Shown: one piece after another, positions 16,897 through 28,780 of the stretch | How the letters are laid out: each line of letters starts with the position of its first letter | How positions within the stretch are numbered: position 1 is the stretch's first letter | Source: Mycobacterium sp. IDR2000157661 | Lineage (GTDB): Bacteria; Actinomycetota; Actinomycetes; Mycobacteriales; Mycobacteriaceae | Direction of reading: 5' to 3' | Length of the DNA stretch: 64,000 nucleotides | Assembly: GCF_022317005.1 (NCBI RefSeq) | Contig: NZ_CP081006.1 | Location: 4,340,001-4,404,000, forward strand | Made by a program: the position numbers and the translations under genes | The notes under the pieces: generated by a model | The model's database searches: none | What the model was told of the DNA's origin: nothing | Seen by the model: the letters and a program-made list of their open reading frames with translations, nothing else

Positions 16897-18378
16897 ATGA
16901 CCGTGCCCGATCACGACACCGTCATCGTCGGCTCCGGATTCTCCGGCATCGGTGCGGCGATCAAGCTCGACAAAGCCGGAATGGGCGACTACCTCATCGT
17001 CGAAGCAGGCGACGGGCCCGGGGGGACCTGGTACTGGAATACTTATCCCGGTATCGCCGTGGACATTCCGTCGTTCTCGTATCAATTCTCGTTCGAGAAG
17101 AGCGCGGAGTGGACGCGCACTTACGCGCCCGGCGACGAGTTGCGCGCATACGCCGAACACTGCGTCGACAAGTACGGCCTGCGCGACCGGATCCGGTTCG
17201 GCACCAAGGTGCTCGGCGCGGCCTTCGACGACGACGAGAGCCTGTGGCGGGTCGAGCTCGACACCGGCCAGACGGTCACGGCGCGCTTCCTCGTCAACGC
17301 CTGCGGGGTGCTGGTCACCCCGAACCTGCCCGACATCGCCGGTGTCGACTCCTTCGCCGGCGTGACGATGCACACCGCGCGGTGGGACCACCAGCAGGAC
17401 CTGACGGGTAAACGCGTGGCGATCATCGGTACCGGCGCATCGGCGGTGCAGGTCATCCCCGAGATCGCGCCGATCGTGGAGCGGCTCACGGTGTTTCAGC
17501 GCACGCCGATCTGGTGTTTCCCGAAGCCCGATGTGCCGCTGCCGCCGATGGCCCGGCGCATCATGCGGCTGCCCGGCGGGCACGCCGCCCAACGGCTTCT
17601 CAGCCAGGCCTATGTCGAGCTGACCTTCACGTTGCCCGCTCAGTACTTCACCATCAACCCGATGGCCAAGAACATGTCCAAGGTCGGCGAGGCGTATCTG
17701 CGCAAGCAGGTCGACGATCCGGCGGTTCGCGACAAGCTCACGCCCCGCTACGCCGTCGGCTGCAAGCGGCCCGGCTTCCACAACACCTATCTGTCGACGT
17801 ACAACCGCGCCAACGTGGAGTTGGTGACCGAGCCGATCGAGAAGATCACCGGCTCGGGGGTTGCCACTGTCGACGGCCGGACCCGCGAGGTCGACGTGTT
17901 GATCCTGGCCACCGGGTTCCGGGTGATGGACAGCGACGACATGCCCACCTACCCCGTCACAGGATCCGGTGGGCGATCGTGGAGCCGACACTGGAACGAA
18001 CACCGGCTACAGGCCTACGAGGGTGTCAGCGTGCCCGGCTTCCCGAACTTCTTCACGGTGTTCGGTCCGTACGGCTACGTCGGGTCGTCGTACTTCGCGC
18101 TGATCGAGACCCAGACCCATCACATCGTGCGGTGCCTGAAGCGGGCCAGTCGCACCGGCGCGCGGCGCGTCGAGGTCACCCAGGAGGCCAACGACCGCTA
18201 CTTCGCCGAGATGATGCGCAAGCGGCATCGGCAGATCTTCTGGCAGGACAGCTGCAAGCTGGCCAACAGCTACTACTTCGACAAGAACGGCGATGCCCCG
18301 CTGCGGCCGACCACCACGTTGGAGGCCCTGTGGCGCAGTCGAAGCTTCCCGCTGCGGGATTACCGGTTCACGGCTTGA
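16897..18378 (+). CDS. flavin-containing (Baeyer-Villiger-type) monooxygenase
   Basis: A 493-residue class B flavoprotein monooxygenase. The FAD Rossmann motif is GSGFSGIG (12-19). The Baeyer-Villiger fingerprint FxGxxxHxxxW-D is present as FAGVTMHTARWDH (153-165). The NADPH dinucleotide motif follows in AIIGTGASA (175-183). Such enzymes insert oxygen next to ketones or oxidise heteroatoms, and in mycobacteria related proteins activate ethionamide-type prodrugs. I chose the ATG at 16897 because GGGAGG lies 3 nt upstream; an upstream frame to 16786 lacks support. It is convergent with metK, as Rv1393c is in M. tuberculosis. The true substrate is unknown. Confidence 0.9.
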   Translation: MTVPDHDTVIVGSGFSGIGAAIKLDKAGMGDYLIVEAGDGPGGTWYWNTYPGIAVDIPSFSYQFSFEKSAEWTRTYAPGDELRAYAEHCVDKYGLRDRIRFGTKVLGAAFDDDESLWRVELDTGQTVTARFLVNACGVLVTPNLPDIAGVDSFAGVTMHTARWDHQQDLTGKRVAIIGTGASAVQVIPEIAPIVERLTVFQRTPIWCFPKPDVPLPPMARRIMRLPGGHAAQRLLSQAYVELTFTLPAQYFTINPMAKNMSKVGEAYLRKQVDDPAVRDKLTPRYAVGCKRPGFHNTYLSTYNRANVELVTEPIEKITGSGVATVDGRTREVDVLILATGFRVMDSDDMPTYPVTGSGGRSWSRHWNEHRLQAYEGVSVPGFPNFFTVFGPYGYVGSSYFALIETQTHHIVRCLKRASRTGARRVEVTQEANDRYFAEMMRKRHRQIFWQDSCKLANSYYFDKNGDAPLRPTTTLEALWRSRSFPLRDYRFTA

Positions 18379-18384
18379 TCGTCG

Positions 18385-18409
18385 TCAGACGCGGTTGTCG
18401 TGTCTGACT
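18385..18409. terminator. candidate bidirectional terminator hairpin, copy 1
   Basis: GTCAGAC at 18385 pairs with GTCTGAC ending at 18409, and the pairing continues inward (one G-T pair) to a 10-bp stem around a 5-nt loop. It sits between two convergent genes. There is no long T run, which is common for mycobacterial terminators. Confidence 0.6.
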
Positions 18410-18445
18410 CCTCAACGCGGCTCGTTCCTCGCCGCTTGATCGTCG

Positions 18446-18471
18446 TCAGACGGCGGTTGTCGTGTCTGACT
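18446..18471. terminator. candidate bidirectional terminator hairpin, copy 2
   Basis: This is the duplicated version of the hairpin at 18385-18409. The outer 7-bp stem GTCAGAC/GTCTGAC is intact but one extra G in the loop side weakens the inner pairing. Confidence 0.5.
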
Positions 18472-18507
18472 CCTCAACGCGGCTCGTTCCTCGCCGCTTG
18501 ATCGTCG

Positions 18508-19716
18508 TCAGACGGCTGCCTTGAGGTCGTCGACCTTGTCGAGCCGCTCCCATGGCAGGTCGACGTCGGTACGGCCGAAATGGCCGTAGGCGGCGGTCTG
18601 GGCGTAGATCGGGCGCAGCAGGTCCAGGTCGCGCACGATGGCGCCGGGCCGCAGATCGAACACCGACGTGATCGCCTTCTCGATGCGGCCGGGGTCGACG
18701 GACTCGCTGCCGAACGTCTCGACGAACAGGCCGACGGGAGCCGCCTTGCCGATCGCATAGGCGATCTGCACCTCGACCCGCTCGGCCAACCCCGCGGCGA
18801 CGACGTTCTTGGCCACCCAGCGCATCGCGTAGGCCGCCGAACGGTCCACCTTCGACGGATCCTTGCCGGAGAAGGCGCCGCCGCCGTGGCGGGCCCATCC
18901 GCCGTAGGTGTCGACGATGATCTTGCGGCCCGTCAGCCCGGCGTCGCCCATCGGTCCGCCGAGAACGAACTTGCCGGTGGGGTTGACCAGCAGACGGAAA
19001 TCGGAGGTGTCCATCGTGTCGTGGTCCAGGTCGGCCAGCACCGTGTTGACCACCTTCTCACGGATGTCCGGCGTCAGCGTGGCATCCAGGTCGATGCCCG
19101 CGGCGTGCTGGGTGGACAACACGACGGTGTCCAGGCGGACCGGCGTCGTACCGTCGTACTGGACCGTGACCTGGGTCTTGCCGTCCGGACGCAGGTAATC
19201 GAGGACCCCGGTCTTGCGGACCTCGGTCAGCCGCCGCGACAGCCGGTGCGCCAGCGCGATGGGCAGCGGCATCAGTTCTGGGGTGTCCTTGATGGCGTAG
19301 CCGAACATCAGCCCCTGGTCGCCCGCGCCCTGCAGGTCCAGCGGGTCGCCGGCGCCGCCGACGCGGGTCTCGTGGGCGGTGTCGACACCCTGCGCGATGT
19401 CGGGCGACTGGCGGCCGATGCCGATGTTGACGCCGCACGTCTCGCCGTCGAAGCCCTTGTCCGAGGAGTCGTAGCCGATCTCCAGGATGCGGTCGCGCAC
19501 TGTGTTGGTGATGTCGGCGAACGCTTCCTTGGCCGACGTGGTCACCTCGCCGACGACGTGCACCTGTCCCGTGGTGACCAGAGTCTCCACCGCGACCCGC
19601 GACTTCGGATCGCCCTCGAGCAACGCATCGAGCACCGAATCGCTGATCGCGTCGCAGATCTTGTCGGGGTGACCCTCGGTCACCGACTCACTGGTGAACA
19701 GCCGAGCTTCGCTCAC
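18508..19716 (-). CDS. metK: S-adenosylmethionine synthetase
   Basis: MetK makes S-adenosylmethionine from methionine and ATP. At 402 residues it shows the family motifs GHPDK (15-19), GAGDQGLMFGYA (about 117-128) and the phosphate-binding GGGAFSGKDPSKVDRS (about 275-290). I set the start at the GTG at 19716 (MSEARLFTSESVTEGHPD): GGAAGG lies 8 nt upstream and known mycobacterial MetK proteins begin there. A longer in-frame start at 19758 would add 14 residues. A perfect CTCAAG-TCT-CTTGAG inverted repeat (19732-19746) lies in the leader. It follows coaBC leftward and converges on the monooxygenase. Confidence 0.97.
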   Translation of the reverse strand: MSEARLFTSESVTEGHPDKICDAISDSVLDALLEGDPKSRVAVETLVTTGQVHVVGEVTTSAKEAFADITNTVRDRILEIGYDSSDKGFDGETCGVNIGIGRQSPDIAQGVDTAHETRVGGAGDPLDLQGAGDQGLMFGYAIKDTPELMPLPIALAHRLSRRLTEVRKTGVLDYLRPDGKTQVTVQYDGTTPVRLDTVVLSTQHAAGIDLDATLTPDIREKVVNTVLADLDHDTMDTSDFRLLVNPTGKFVLGGPMGDAGLTGRKIIVDTYGGWARHGGGAFSGKDPSKVDRSAAYAMRWVAKNVVAAGLAERVEVQIAYAIGKAAPVGLFVETFGSESVDPGRIEKAITSVFDLRPGAIVRDLDLLRPIYAQTAAYGHFGRTDVDLPWERLDKVDDLKAAV

Positions 19717-19835
19717 GGTGCGATCCTTCCGCTCAAGTCTCTTGAGATAGTCCGTCAATTGTGTTGCCCTGTCGCACCCAAGCGGGTGCGCCGGTTGCGC
19801 GCAAGCTTTTCACGCTGCCGTGTGCGTGATGAGAG

Positions 19836-21086
19836 CTACCCGCCGCCGCTCTGCAGGAAGGCCACGATCGCGTCCACGATACGGCTGGCCATCAGAGTTT
19901 TCGAGCCGTGTTCCAGAGCGGATTCCGTGCCGTCGGCGGCCAGCAGCCAGCCGTCGTTGGTGTCCACTTCGAACGCCCGATTCTCGCCCACGGCGTTGAC
20001 GACGAGCAAATCGCATCCCTTGCGCTGCAGTTTCGCCCGAGCGTGGTGCAGCACGTCGCCGTTGGCGTCACCGGTTTCGGCAGCGAAGCCGACGATGGCA
20101 CGCATGTCGGGCAGCTGTCCGTCGCTTCGGGCGCGCACAGCGCCGGCGAGCACATCATCGGTGCGGGTCAGCTCGATGGCAGGCGTCGCGGCGTCCGGGT
20201 CGGCGGACTTCTTTATCTTGCTGGCCTGCATGTTCGTCGGCCGGAAATCGGCGACGGCCGCGGCCATCACCAGCACGTGCGCGTCCGGAGCGTGCTTGGA
20301 CACGGCGTCCTTGAGCTGGGCGGCCGAACCGATGTGGACGACGTCGACGCCGGCCGGGTCGACGAGGCCCGCGGTGTTGCCCGCGATGAGCGTGACGTCG
20401 GCGCCGCGCTGGGCCATCACCCGGGCCATCGCGTAGCCCTGCTTACCCGAGCTGCGGTTGCCGATGAACCGCACCGGGTCCAGCGGTTCGCGGGTGCCGC
20501 CTGCCGTGACGAGCGCCTTGACGCCGGCTAGGTCGTAGGGCAGCGCGTCGCCCCGGGCCAGCAGCAGCTGAGCCAGCGTGGTGATCTCCTCGGCCTCGGG
20601 CAGCCGGCCGGCGCCGCTGTCGGAGCCGGTGAGCCGGCCGGAGGCGGGTTCCATGACGACAGCGCCGCGATGGCGCAGGGTGGCGACATTCTCGACGGTC
20701 GCCGGGTGGAACCACATCTCGGTGTGCATCGCCGGGGCGAACAACACCGGGCACCGCGCCGTCAGCAGCGTGGCGGTGAGCAGGTCGTCGGCGCGGCCCG
20801 CGACCGCGCGGGCCAGCAGATCGGCGGTGGCGGGCGCCACCACCACAAGGTCGGCCGACTGGCCGATCCGCACGTGGGGCACCTCGTGGACGTCGTCCCA
20901 GACGCCGGTGTGCACCGGATGGCCCGAGAGGGCCTCGAAGGTGGCAGCGCCGACGAAACGCAGCGCCGATTCGGTGGGAACGACGCGGACGGAATGACCC
21001 GCCTCGGTCAGCTGCCTGACCACGGTGGCCGCCTTGTAAGCCGCAATGCCACCGGCGACGCCGACGATGATCCGCTTGGGCTCCAT
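19836..21086 (-). CDS. coaBC: phosphopantothenoylcysteine decarboxylase / phosphopantothenate-cysteine ligase
   Basis: This bifunctional enzyme (416 residues) carries out two steps of coenzyme A synthesis. The N-terminal FMN-dependent decarboxylase (CoaC, about 1-185) has GVAGGIAAYKA, the conserved FAPAMHTEMW and SDSGAGRLP. The C-terminal CTP-dependent ligase (CoaB, about 190-416) starts VTAGGTREPLDPVRFIGNRSSGKQG and contains AAAVADF and VGFAAETGD. The order rpoZ-coaBC-metK is the mycobacterial one. Intergenic 19717-19835 holds the metK leader and nothing else I can name. Confidence 0.96.
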   Translation of the reverse strand: MEPKRIIVGVAGGIAAYKAATVVRQLTEAGHSVRVVPTESALRFVGAATFEALSGHPVHTGVWDDVHEVPHVRIGQSADLVVVAPATADLLARAVAGRADDLLTATLLTARCPVLFAPAMHTEMWFHPATVENVATLRHRGAVVMEPASGRLTGSDSGAGRLPEAEEITTLAQLLLARGDALPYDLAGVKALVTAGGTREPLDPVRFIGNRSSGKQGYAMARVMAQRGADVTLIAGNTAGLVDPAGVDVVHIGSAAQLKDAVSKHAPDAHVLVMAAAVADFRPTNMQASKIKKSADPDAATPAIELTRTDDVLAGAVRARSDGQLPDMRAIVGFAAETGDANGDVLHHARAKLQRKGCDLLVVNAVGENRAFEVDTNDGWLLAADGTESALEHGSKTLMASRIVDAIVAFLQSGGG

Positions 21087-21104
21087 GCGGGCCGCTCCCT
21101 GCCG

Positions 21105-21422
21105 CTACTCGCCCTCGGTGTGCTCGAGCAGGTCTCCGTGGATCTCGCGCAGCGCAATCGACAGCGGCTTCTCCTGCAGGCCGGGCTCGACCAGCGGGCC
21201 GACGTACTCCAGGATGCCGTCGCCGAGCTGGTTGTAGTAGTCGTTGATCTGACGCGCCCGCTTGGCGGCGTAGATCACCAGCGCGTACTTGCTCGACGCG
21301 CGGTTCAGCAAGTCGTCGATGGGCGGGTTGGTGATGCCCAACGGCGTGTCGTAGCCGCCGATGCCGGACGCGTCGATGTCGTCCACGGCGGCCAGGTGCC
21401 CGTCGGCGTGCGGGGTGCTCAC
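21105..21422 (-). CDS. rpoZ: RNA polymerase omega subunit
   Basis: RpoZ (105 residues) helps the beta' subunit fold and join RNA polymerase. It has the omega core PPIDDLLNRASSKYALVIYAAKRARQIN (about 33-60), with an actinobacterial N-terminal extension of about 30 residues. The GTG start at 21422 is preceded by AGGAG with suitable spacing. An open frame continues upstream to 21692, but that is out-of-frame gmk sequence. It sits between gmk and coaBC, all leftward. Confidence 0.95.
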   Translation of the reverse strand: MSTPHADGHLAAVDDIDASGIGGYDTPLGITNPPIDDLLNRASSKYALVIYAAKRARQINDYYNQLGDGILEYVGPLVEPGLQEKPLSIALREIHGDLLEHTEGE

Positions 21423-21495
21423 GTGAGAATTCTCCTGGCGGTTTGAGTGAAAATCGGGTGGCTTGGGCTCCCTCCGCATTGCTGCGATGCTGGGG

Positions 21496-22071
21496 CTAGC
21501 TGTGGGCCACCAGCAAGGATACCAATTCAGCGCAGGCAGATTCCAAATCGCTGTTGACGACGACGCTGTCGAAGTCGTCCTGAGCGGCCAGTTCGGCCTT
21601 GGCGGTCGCCAGGCGGCGAGCCATGATCTCGGGCGTCTCCGTGCCCCGCCCCGACAAACGTGTCTCGAGCACCTGCCAGCTGGGCGGAGCAAGGAACACG
21701 GTCAGCGCTTCGGGCATCGCCGCTTTGACCGCGCGGGCGCCGGCGAGATCCACTTCGATCAGGACCGGGTGTCCGGCGGCGACCGCGTCCCGGACGGGCT
21801 GCGCTGGGGTGCCCGACCGATGCAGCCCCCCGTGGATGTCGGCCCATTCGAGCAAAGCGCGGGCCTCGATCAGCTGCTGGAATCGCTCTGGGGTGACGAA
21901 GAAGTAGTCGACGCCCTCCACCTCGCCCGGACGGGGCGTCCTGGTGGTGACGGACACAGAGAAGTACAGGTCGGGAATGCGTTCGCGCAGGCATCGGACC
22001 ACGGTCGATTTCCCGACGGCTGAGGGGCCGGACAGCACAACCACCCGGCCGGCCCCTCGGCCGGCGCTCAA
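21496..22071 (-). CDS. gmk: guanylate kinase
   Basis: Gmk phosphorylates GMP to GDP. The 191-residue protein has the P-loop GPSAVGKST (15-23), the GMP-binding segment SVSVTTRTPRPGEVEGVDYFFV (about 38-59) and the lid arginines in SGRGTETPEIMARRL. The start codon is TTG, 10 nt after the mihF stop. In mycobacteria gmk follows mihF, and this arrangement is kept. Confidence 0.96.
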   Translation of the reverse strand: MSAGRGAGRVVVLSGPSAVGKSTVVRCLRERIPDLYFSVSVTTRTPRPGEVEGVDYFFVTPERFQQLIEARALLEWADIHGGLHRSGTPAQPVRDAVAAGHPVLIEVDLAGARAVKAAMPEALTVFLAPPSWQVLETRLSGRGTETPEIMARRLATAKAELAAQDDFDSVVVNSDLESACAELVSLLVAHS

Positions 22072-22081
22072 CGTATTGCGC

Positions 22082-22399
22082 CTAGGACTGGTCGAACTTT
22101 TCCAGCAGCGCCTTGCGCTGACGGTCGCCGAGCCCGCGCAGCCGGCGGGTGGGAGCGATCTCGAGTTCGGTCATGATCTCCTGCGCCTTGACCTTGCCGA
22201 CCTTGGGCAACGCCTCCAGAAGCGCAGACACCTTCATCTTGCCCAAGACCTCGTCGGTCTCGGCGTCCTTGAGCACCTGCTTGAGGTTGGTGCCGCCGCG
22301 CTTGAGCCGATCCTTGAGCTCGGCTCGTGCTCGACGTGCGGCAGCAGCCTTCTCCAACGCTGCCGCGCGCTGTTCGTCGGTCAACTGGGGAAGGGCCAC
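22082..22399 (-). CDS. mihF: integration host factor, mycobacterial type
   Basis: mIHF is an essential nucleoid-associated protein that bends DNA and was first found as the host factor for phage L5 integration. The 105-residue sequence is the short actinobacterial form: MALPQLTDEQRAAALEKAAAAR, then a helix-two-turn-helix region with LPKVGKVKAQEIMTELEI (about 64-81) and RRLRGLGDRQRKALLEKF at the C-terminus. The GTG start has a strong GGAGG ribosome-binding site. It has no similarity to HU/IHF of proteobacteria. Confidence 0.97.
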   Translation of the reverse strand: MALPQLTDEQRAAALEKAAAARRARAELKDRLKRGGTNLKQVLKDAETDEVLGKMKVSALLEALPKVGKVKAQEIMTELEIAPTRRLRGLGDRQRKALLEKFDQS

Positions 22400-22836
22400 G
22401 GGTTCCTCCGTCTCGTCACCATCATCTGTTTCTGCCTCAGCTGATCAGGAATTCAGAACAGCCAGCGACGACGACCGTACCCACGCATCCTGACGAAAGC
22501 GAACCCCACCCCCTGCTTTCCGCGATAAAAGCCCAGCGTGTCGGCCCGGGCCGGGCCGCAGGCTGAACCGCCCGCATAAGTGCCGACCAAGCGAAATGCG
22601 CCCGCGAACCGCCGGAACCGCCTGCATTTCAAGGCTTTTCACCGGCGCTCTGGGCCGTTTCACGGCGATGGTGTGTGACCGGGACCACATCGAGGCGCTG
22701 AGGGAGGGCCGAAAAAAGAAAATTTTCGCTGGTCATGCCGTTTGGGCGTGTCGCACGGGACGCGCTTGAGCGGGTGCTGTGGCCGGTGATGCAGGTGTTT
22801 CAGACGATGCTGGTGAGTCCCCCACGCGGGCGGCCG
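22400..22836. other. gene-free region upstream of mihF
   Basis: These 437 bp separate mihF from pyrF. In M. tuberculosis the PE15/PPE20 pair sits here; nothing of it remains. The one leftward open frame (22445-22690) is Arg-rich with no ribosome-binding site and is not credible. The region holds an AT-rich island with a perfect GAAAATTTTC palindrome (22718-22727), unusual in this G+C-rich context. The mihF promoter must be here, but I cannot fix it. Confidence 0.7.
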
Positions 22837-23654
22837 CTAACCGCCGAGGTAGGCGAGGGCGCCGCGCATCCGGTCCGCGGCCGCGCGCAGCGATGCAACG
22901 TCGGGGCCTGCGCGCAGCACGTCCCGCGACACCGCAGGCAGCAGCTGGCCCGGCAGCGCTCCCCCGAACCCCTCGAGCGCATCCGGACGCCCACCCTGGG
23001 CACCGACACCAGGGGTCAGCACCGGGCCGTTCAGTACGCTCACGTCCGGCGGGTCCGACAGCGTGGCGCCCACGACGACACCGATCGAGCCCGGTCCGGG
23101 CGCCGCCGCCTGGTTGACCGCCGCAGCGGCGTCGACGATCGACTGCGCCACGCTTCGCCCGCCGGTGTCGGCGCGCTGCACGCCGGCGCCCTCGGGGTTC
23201 GACGTGGCGGCCAGGACGAAGACGCCGCGGCCGTGCGCGAGCGCGGTGTCGATCAGCGGCTGCAGGGAACCGAAGCCCAGGTACGGCGACGCGGTCACCG
23301 CGTCGGCCGCCAGCGGCGAATCACCGGCCCAGGCGTGCGCGTAGGCCGCCATCGTCGACCCGATGTCACCGCGCTTGGCGTCGGCCAGCACCAACACGCC
23401 CGCCTCACGTAGCGCGCCGAGCGTGTGCTCGAGTACCGCGTAACCCGCCGATCCGTACGCCTCGAAGAACGCGACCTGTGGTTTGACGACGGCCGCACCG
23501 GCGAACGCCGCAACACAGATATCGCAGAAGCGCCGGAGCCCGTCGACATCCGCGGTCAGCCCCCACGACCGCATCAACTCCGGATGCGGATCGATGCCCA
23601 CACACAGCGGTCCCCGCCGTGCGACCGCATCGGCCAGGCGCAGACCGAAGGTGC

Positions 23655-23658
<4 letters not shown>
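22837..23658 (-). CDS. pyrF: orotidine 5'-phosphate decarboxylase
   Basis: PyrF performs the last step to UMP. The 273-residue length and the sequence LCVGIDPHPELMRSWG plus VLADAKRGDIGSTMAAYA (about 90-107, with the catalytic Lys/Asp set DAKRGD) mark it as the longer PyrF type found in mycobacteria and myxobacteria. The GTG start overlaps the carB stop (GTGA), so it is the last gene of the pyrR-pyrB-pyrC-carA-carB-pyrF series. Confidence 0.96.
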
Positions 23659-27011
<3,353 letters not shown>

Positions 27012-27089
27012 CAGTCCCCCTCCCCGCCGCGAGCGCGCAGCCTGGTACGCAGAGCGCGCCGGAATCTGTCCACGAGTGTGCGCTCGCGC

Positions 27090-28211
27090 TCATCTTTCTC
27101 CCGCCATCAAGTCGACGAACTGGTCGAACAGGTAGTTCGCGTCGTGGGGTCCCGCCGCCGCCTCGGGGTGGTACTGCACCGAGAAGGCGCGGCCGTCGAC
27201 GAGTTTGATGCCCTCGACCACCCCGTCGTTGGCGCACGTGTGGCTGACGACGGCCTGTCCGAAGGGGGTATCGAAAACCTCGCCGCGCTCGCCCTCGAGT
27301 GCGAACCCGTGGTTCTGCGCGGTGATCGCGACGTTGCCGGTCTCGTGATCGATGACCGGGACGTTGATGCCGCGGTGGCCGAACACCATCTTGTACGTCG
27401 AGCGGCCCAGCGCGCGCCCGAGGATCTGGTTGCCGAAGCAGATGCCGAACATCGGGATGCCTGCTGCGAGCACCTCTCGGGTGACGCCGACGACGTGGTC
27501 GGCCGTGGCGGGGTCGCCGGGGCCGTTGGACAGGAACACCCCGTCCGGCTTCAGGTCGGCGATCTGCTCGAACGTCACCGACGAGGGCACCACATGGCTG
27601 CGGATGCCGCGCTGCGCGAAGTTGCGTGGCGTGTTCGTCTTGATGCCCAGGTCGATGGCCGCGACGGTGAAGCGTGGCGCCCCATCGGGTTCCACGACGT
27701 AGACCGACTCGGTGCTGACCTGCCCGGCCAGGTTGGCGCCCAGCATTGACGGCTGGCTACGCACCCGGTTCAGCAGATCGTCGGGGTCGGCGAGCGCCGT
27801 ACCGCTGAACACACCGGCCTTCATCGAGCCCCGGCTGCGCAGGTGGCGCACCACCGCCCTGGTGTCGATACCGGCGATGCCGACGATGCCCTGCCGGTCG
27901 AGTTCCGCGTCGAGCGTGCCGGTCGCCCGCCAGTTCGACGCGCGCGGCGAGGGGTCGCGCACCGCGTAACCCGCCACCCAGATCCTGTCGCCGCGACTCT
28001 CGGCGTCCTCGTCATTCCAGCCCGTGTTGCCGATCTGCGGCGCGGTGGCCACCACGATCTGCCCGTGGTAGCTCGGATCGGTCAGGGTCTCCTGGTAGCC
28101 CGACATCCCGGTGGAGAAGACGGCCTCCCCGAGCGTCTCGCCGATCGCACCGAACGTCGTGCCGGTGAACACCCGGCCGTCCTCCAGCACAAGTACGGCT
28201 TTGTCGATCAC
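27090..28211 (-). CDS. carA: carbamoyl-phosphate synthase small subunit
   Basis: CarA (373 residues) hydrolyses glutamine and passes ammonia to CarB. The N-terminal subunit-specific domain begins AVLVLEDGRVFTGTTFG. The class I glutamine amidotransferase triad is C258 (GICFGNQ), H348 and E350 (YHPEA). I used the GTG at 28211: AGGAGG lies 6 nt upstream and the protein then starts as in other CarA; the open frame to 28301 is sequence of the preceding gene. The start overlaps the Rv1382-like stop (GTGA). Confidence 0.97.
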   Translation of the reverse strand: MIDKAVLVLEDGRVFTGTTFGAIGETLGEAVFSTGMSGYQETLTDPSYHGQIVVATAPQIGNTGWNDEDAESRGDRIWVAGYAVRDPSPRASNWRATGTLDAELDRQGIVGIAGIDTRAVVRHLRSRGSMKAGVFSGTALADPDDLLNRVRSQPSMLGANLAGQVSTESVYVVEPDGAPRFTVAAIDLGIKTNTPRNFAQRGIRSHVVPSSVTFEQIADLKPDGVFLSNGPGDPATADHVVGVTREVLAAGIPMFGICFGNQILGRALGRSTYKMVFGHRGINVPVIDHETGNVAITAQNHGFALEGERGEVFDTPFGQAVVSHTCANDGVVEGIKLVDGRAFSVQYHPEAAAGPHDANYLFDQFVDLMAGER

Positions 28212-28780
28212 GCCGCCTCCTGTTCTACCCACAGCGAATACTCCCGACGGTCGTTGGCGCGGAACCCGGTGTCGATCTCGGTGCCCGACGGCAGCTGCCA
28301 CCGGATCGCCAGGATGCCCTGGTGCGGCTGACCTTCCCCCCGGGGTGCCCCCCTGCCCTTCGCGCGGGCGGTACCACCAGCGCTCCTGCCCCCGAGGATC
28401 ACCTTTCCGGCGATGCCCCGCTCGGTGCGGATGGCGGTGATCGACTCGTCGGGGATCCAGATCGGCCCGGCGCCGCTGCGCTGCAACATGATTCCCTCGG
28501 GATATCGGGTCAGCACCGCCTTGGCGCGGAAGCCGAGGTCACCGACGGCCACGCGGTCGTTCCAGTGCGGAACCAGCGTGCTGCCGACGTACAACCCCTT
28601 GGTGGCGGGCACGATGGCCGGTCCCACCGTGTCGGGCAGCGCGGGCAGTGTGCCGATCAGTTGCGCCTGGCGTTCGGCGCGGCGCCGCCACCCGCGCATC
28701 ATCGCCTGGATCAGCACCGCAATCAGCACCGCGACGACGGCCGCCATCACGAGCGAGCCCACCAGCGTGCCGGTATTCAC
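28208..28780 (-). CDS. Rv1382-like membrane protein, unknown function
   Basis: A 190-residue protein with one N-terminal membrane helix (about 5-28), a basic stop-transfer segment (GWRRRAERQ) and a PH-like cytoplasmic beta domain (about 60-185). In mycobacteria this gene is always inserted between pyrC and carA, and here it overlaps both (GTGA at each end), so it is co-expressed with pyrimidine synthesis, but no role is known. Residues 130-153 are a Gly/Arg-rich stretch that looks like an insertion into the beta domain compared with M. tuberculosis Rv1382 as I recall it. Confidence 0.82.
   Translation of the reverse strand: MNTGTLVGSLVMAAVVAVLIAVLIQAMMRGWRRRAERQAQLIGTLPALPDTVGPAIVPATKGLYVGSTLVPHWNDRVAVGDLGFRAKAVLTRYPEGIMLQRSGAGPIWIPDESITAIRTERGIAGKVILGGRSAGGTARAKGRGAPRGEGQPHQGILAIRWQLPSGTEIDTGFRANDRREYSLWVEQEAA

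Larger units (their letters stand above)
18373..18515. repeat. tandem duplication of a 61/62-bp unit between two gene ends
   Basis: Copy 1 (18373-18433, 61 bp) and copy 2 (18434-18495, 62 bp) differ by a single inserted G; a third copy is cut at 20 bp (18496-18515). The monooxygenase stop lies in copy 1 and the metK stop in the partial copy 3. Each full copy carries a hairpin (see the terminator entries) and the word GCTCGTTCCTCGC, which also occurs near 1017-1030 at the start of the PH-domain gene. Confidence 0.93.

Noticed and set aside
18580..20436. 618-codon rightward open frame opposite metK and coaBC
   Set aside because: Antisense shadow of two complete, motif-bearing enzymes, with no ribosome-binding site.
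22445..22690. 81-codon leftward frame in the mihF-pyrF gap
   Set aside because: Arg-rich, no ribosome-binding site, no recognisable family; composition alone explains it.
27012..27089. Inverted repeat GCGAGCGC/GCGCTCGC between carA and carB as an attenuator
   Set aside because: The arms are about 40 nt apart and very G+C-rich, with no T run; such pairs are frequent by chance in this composition.
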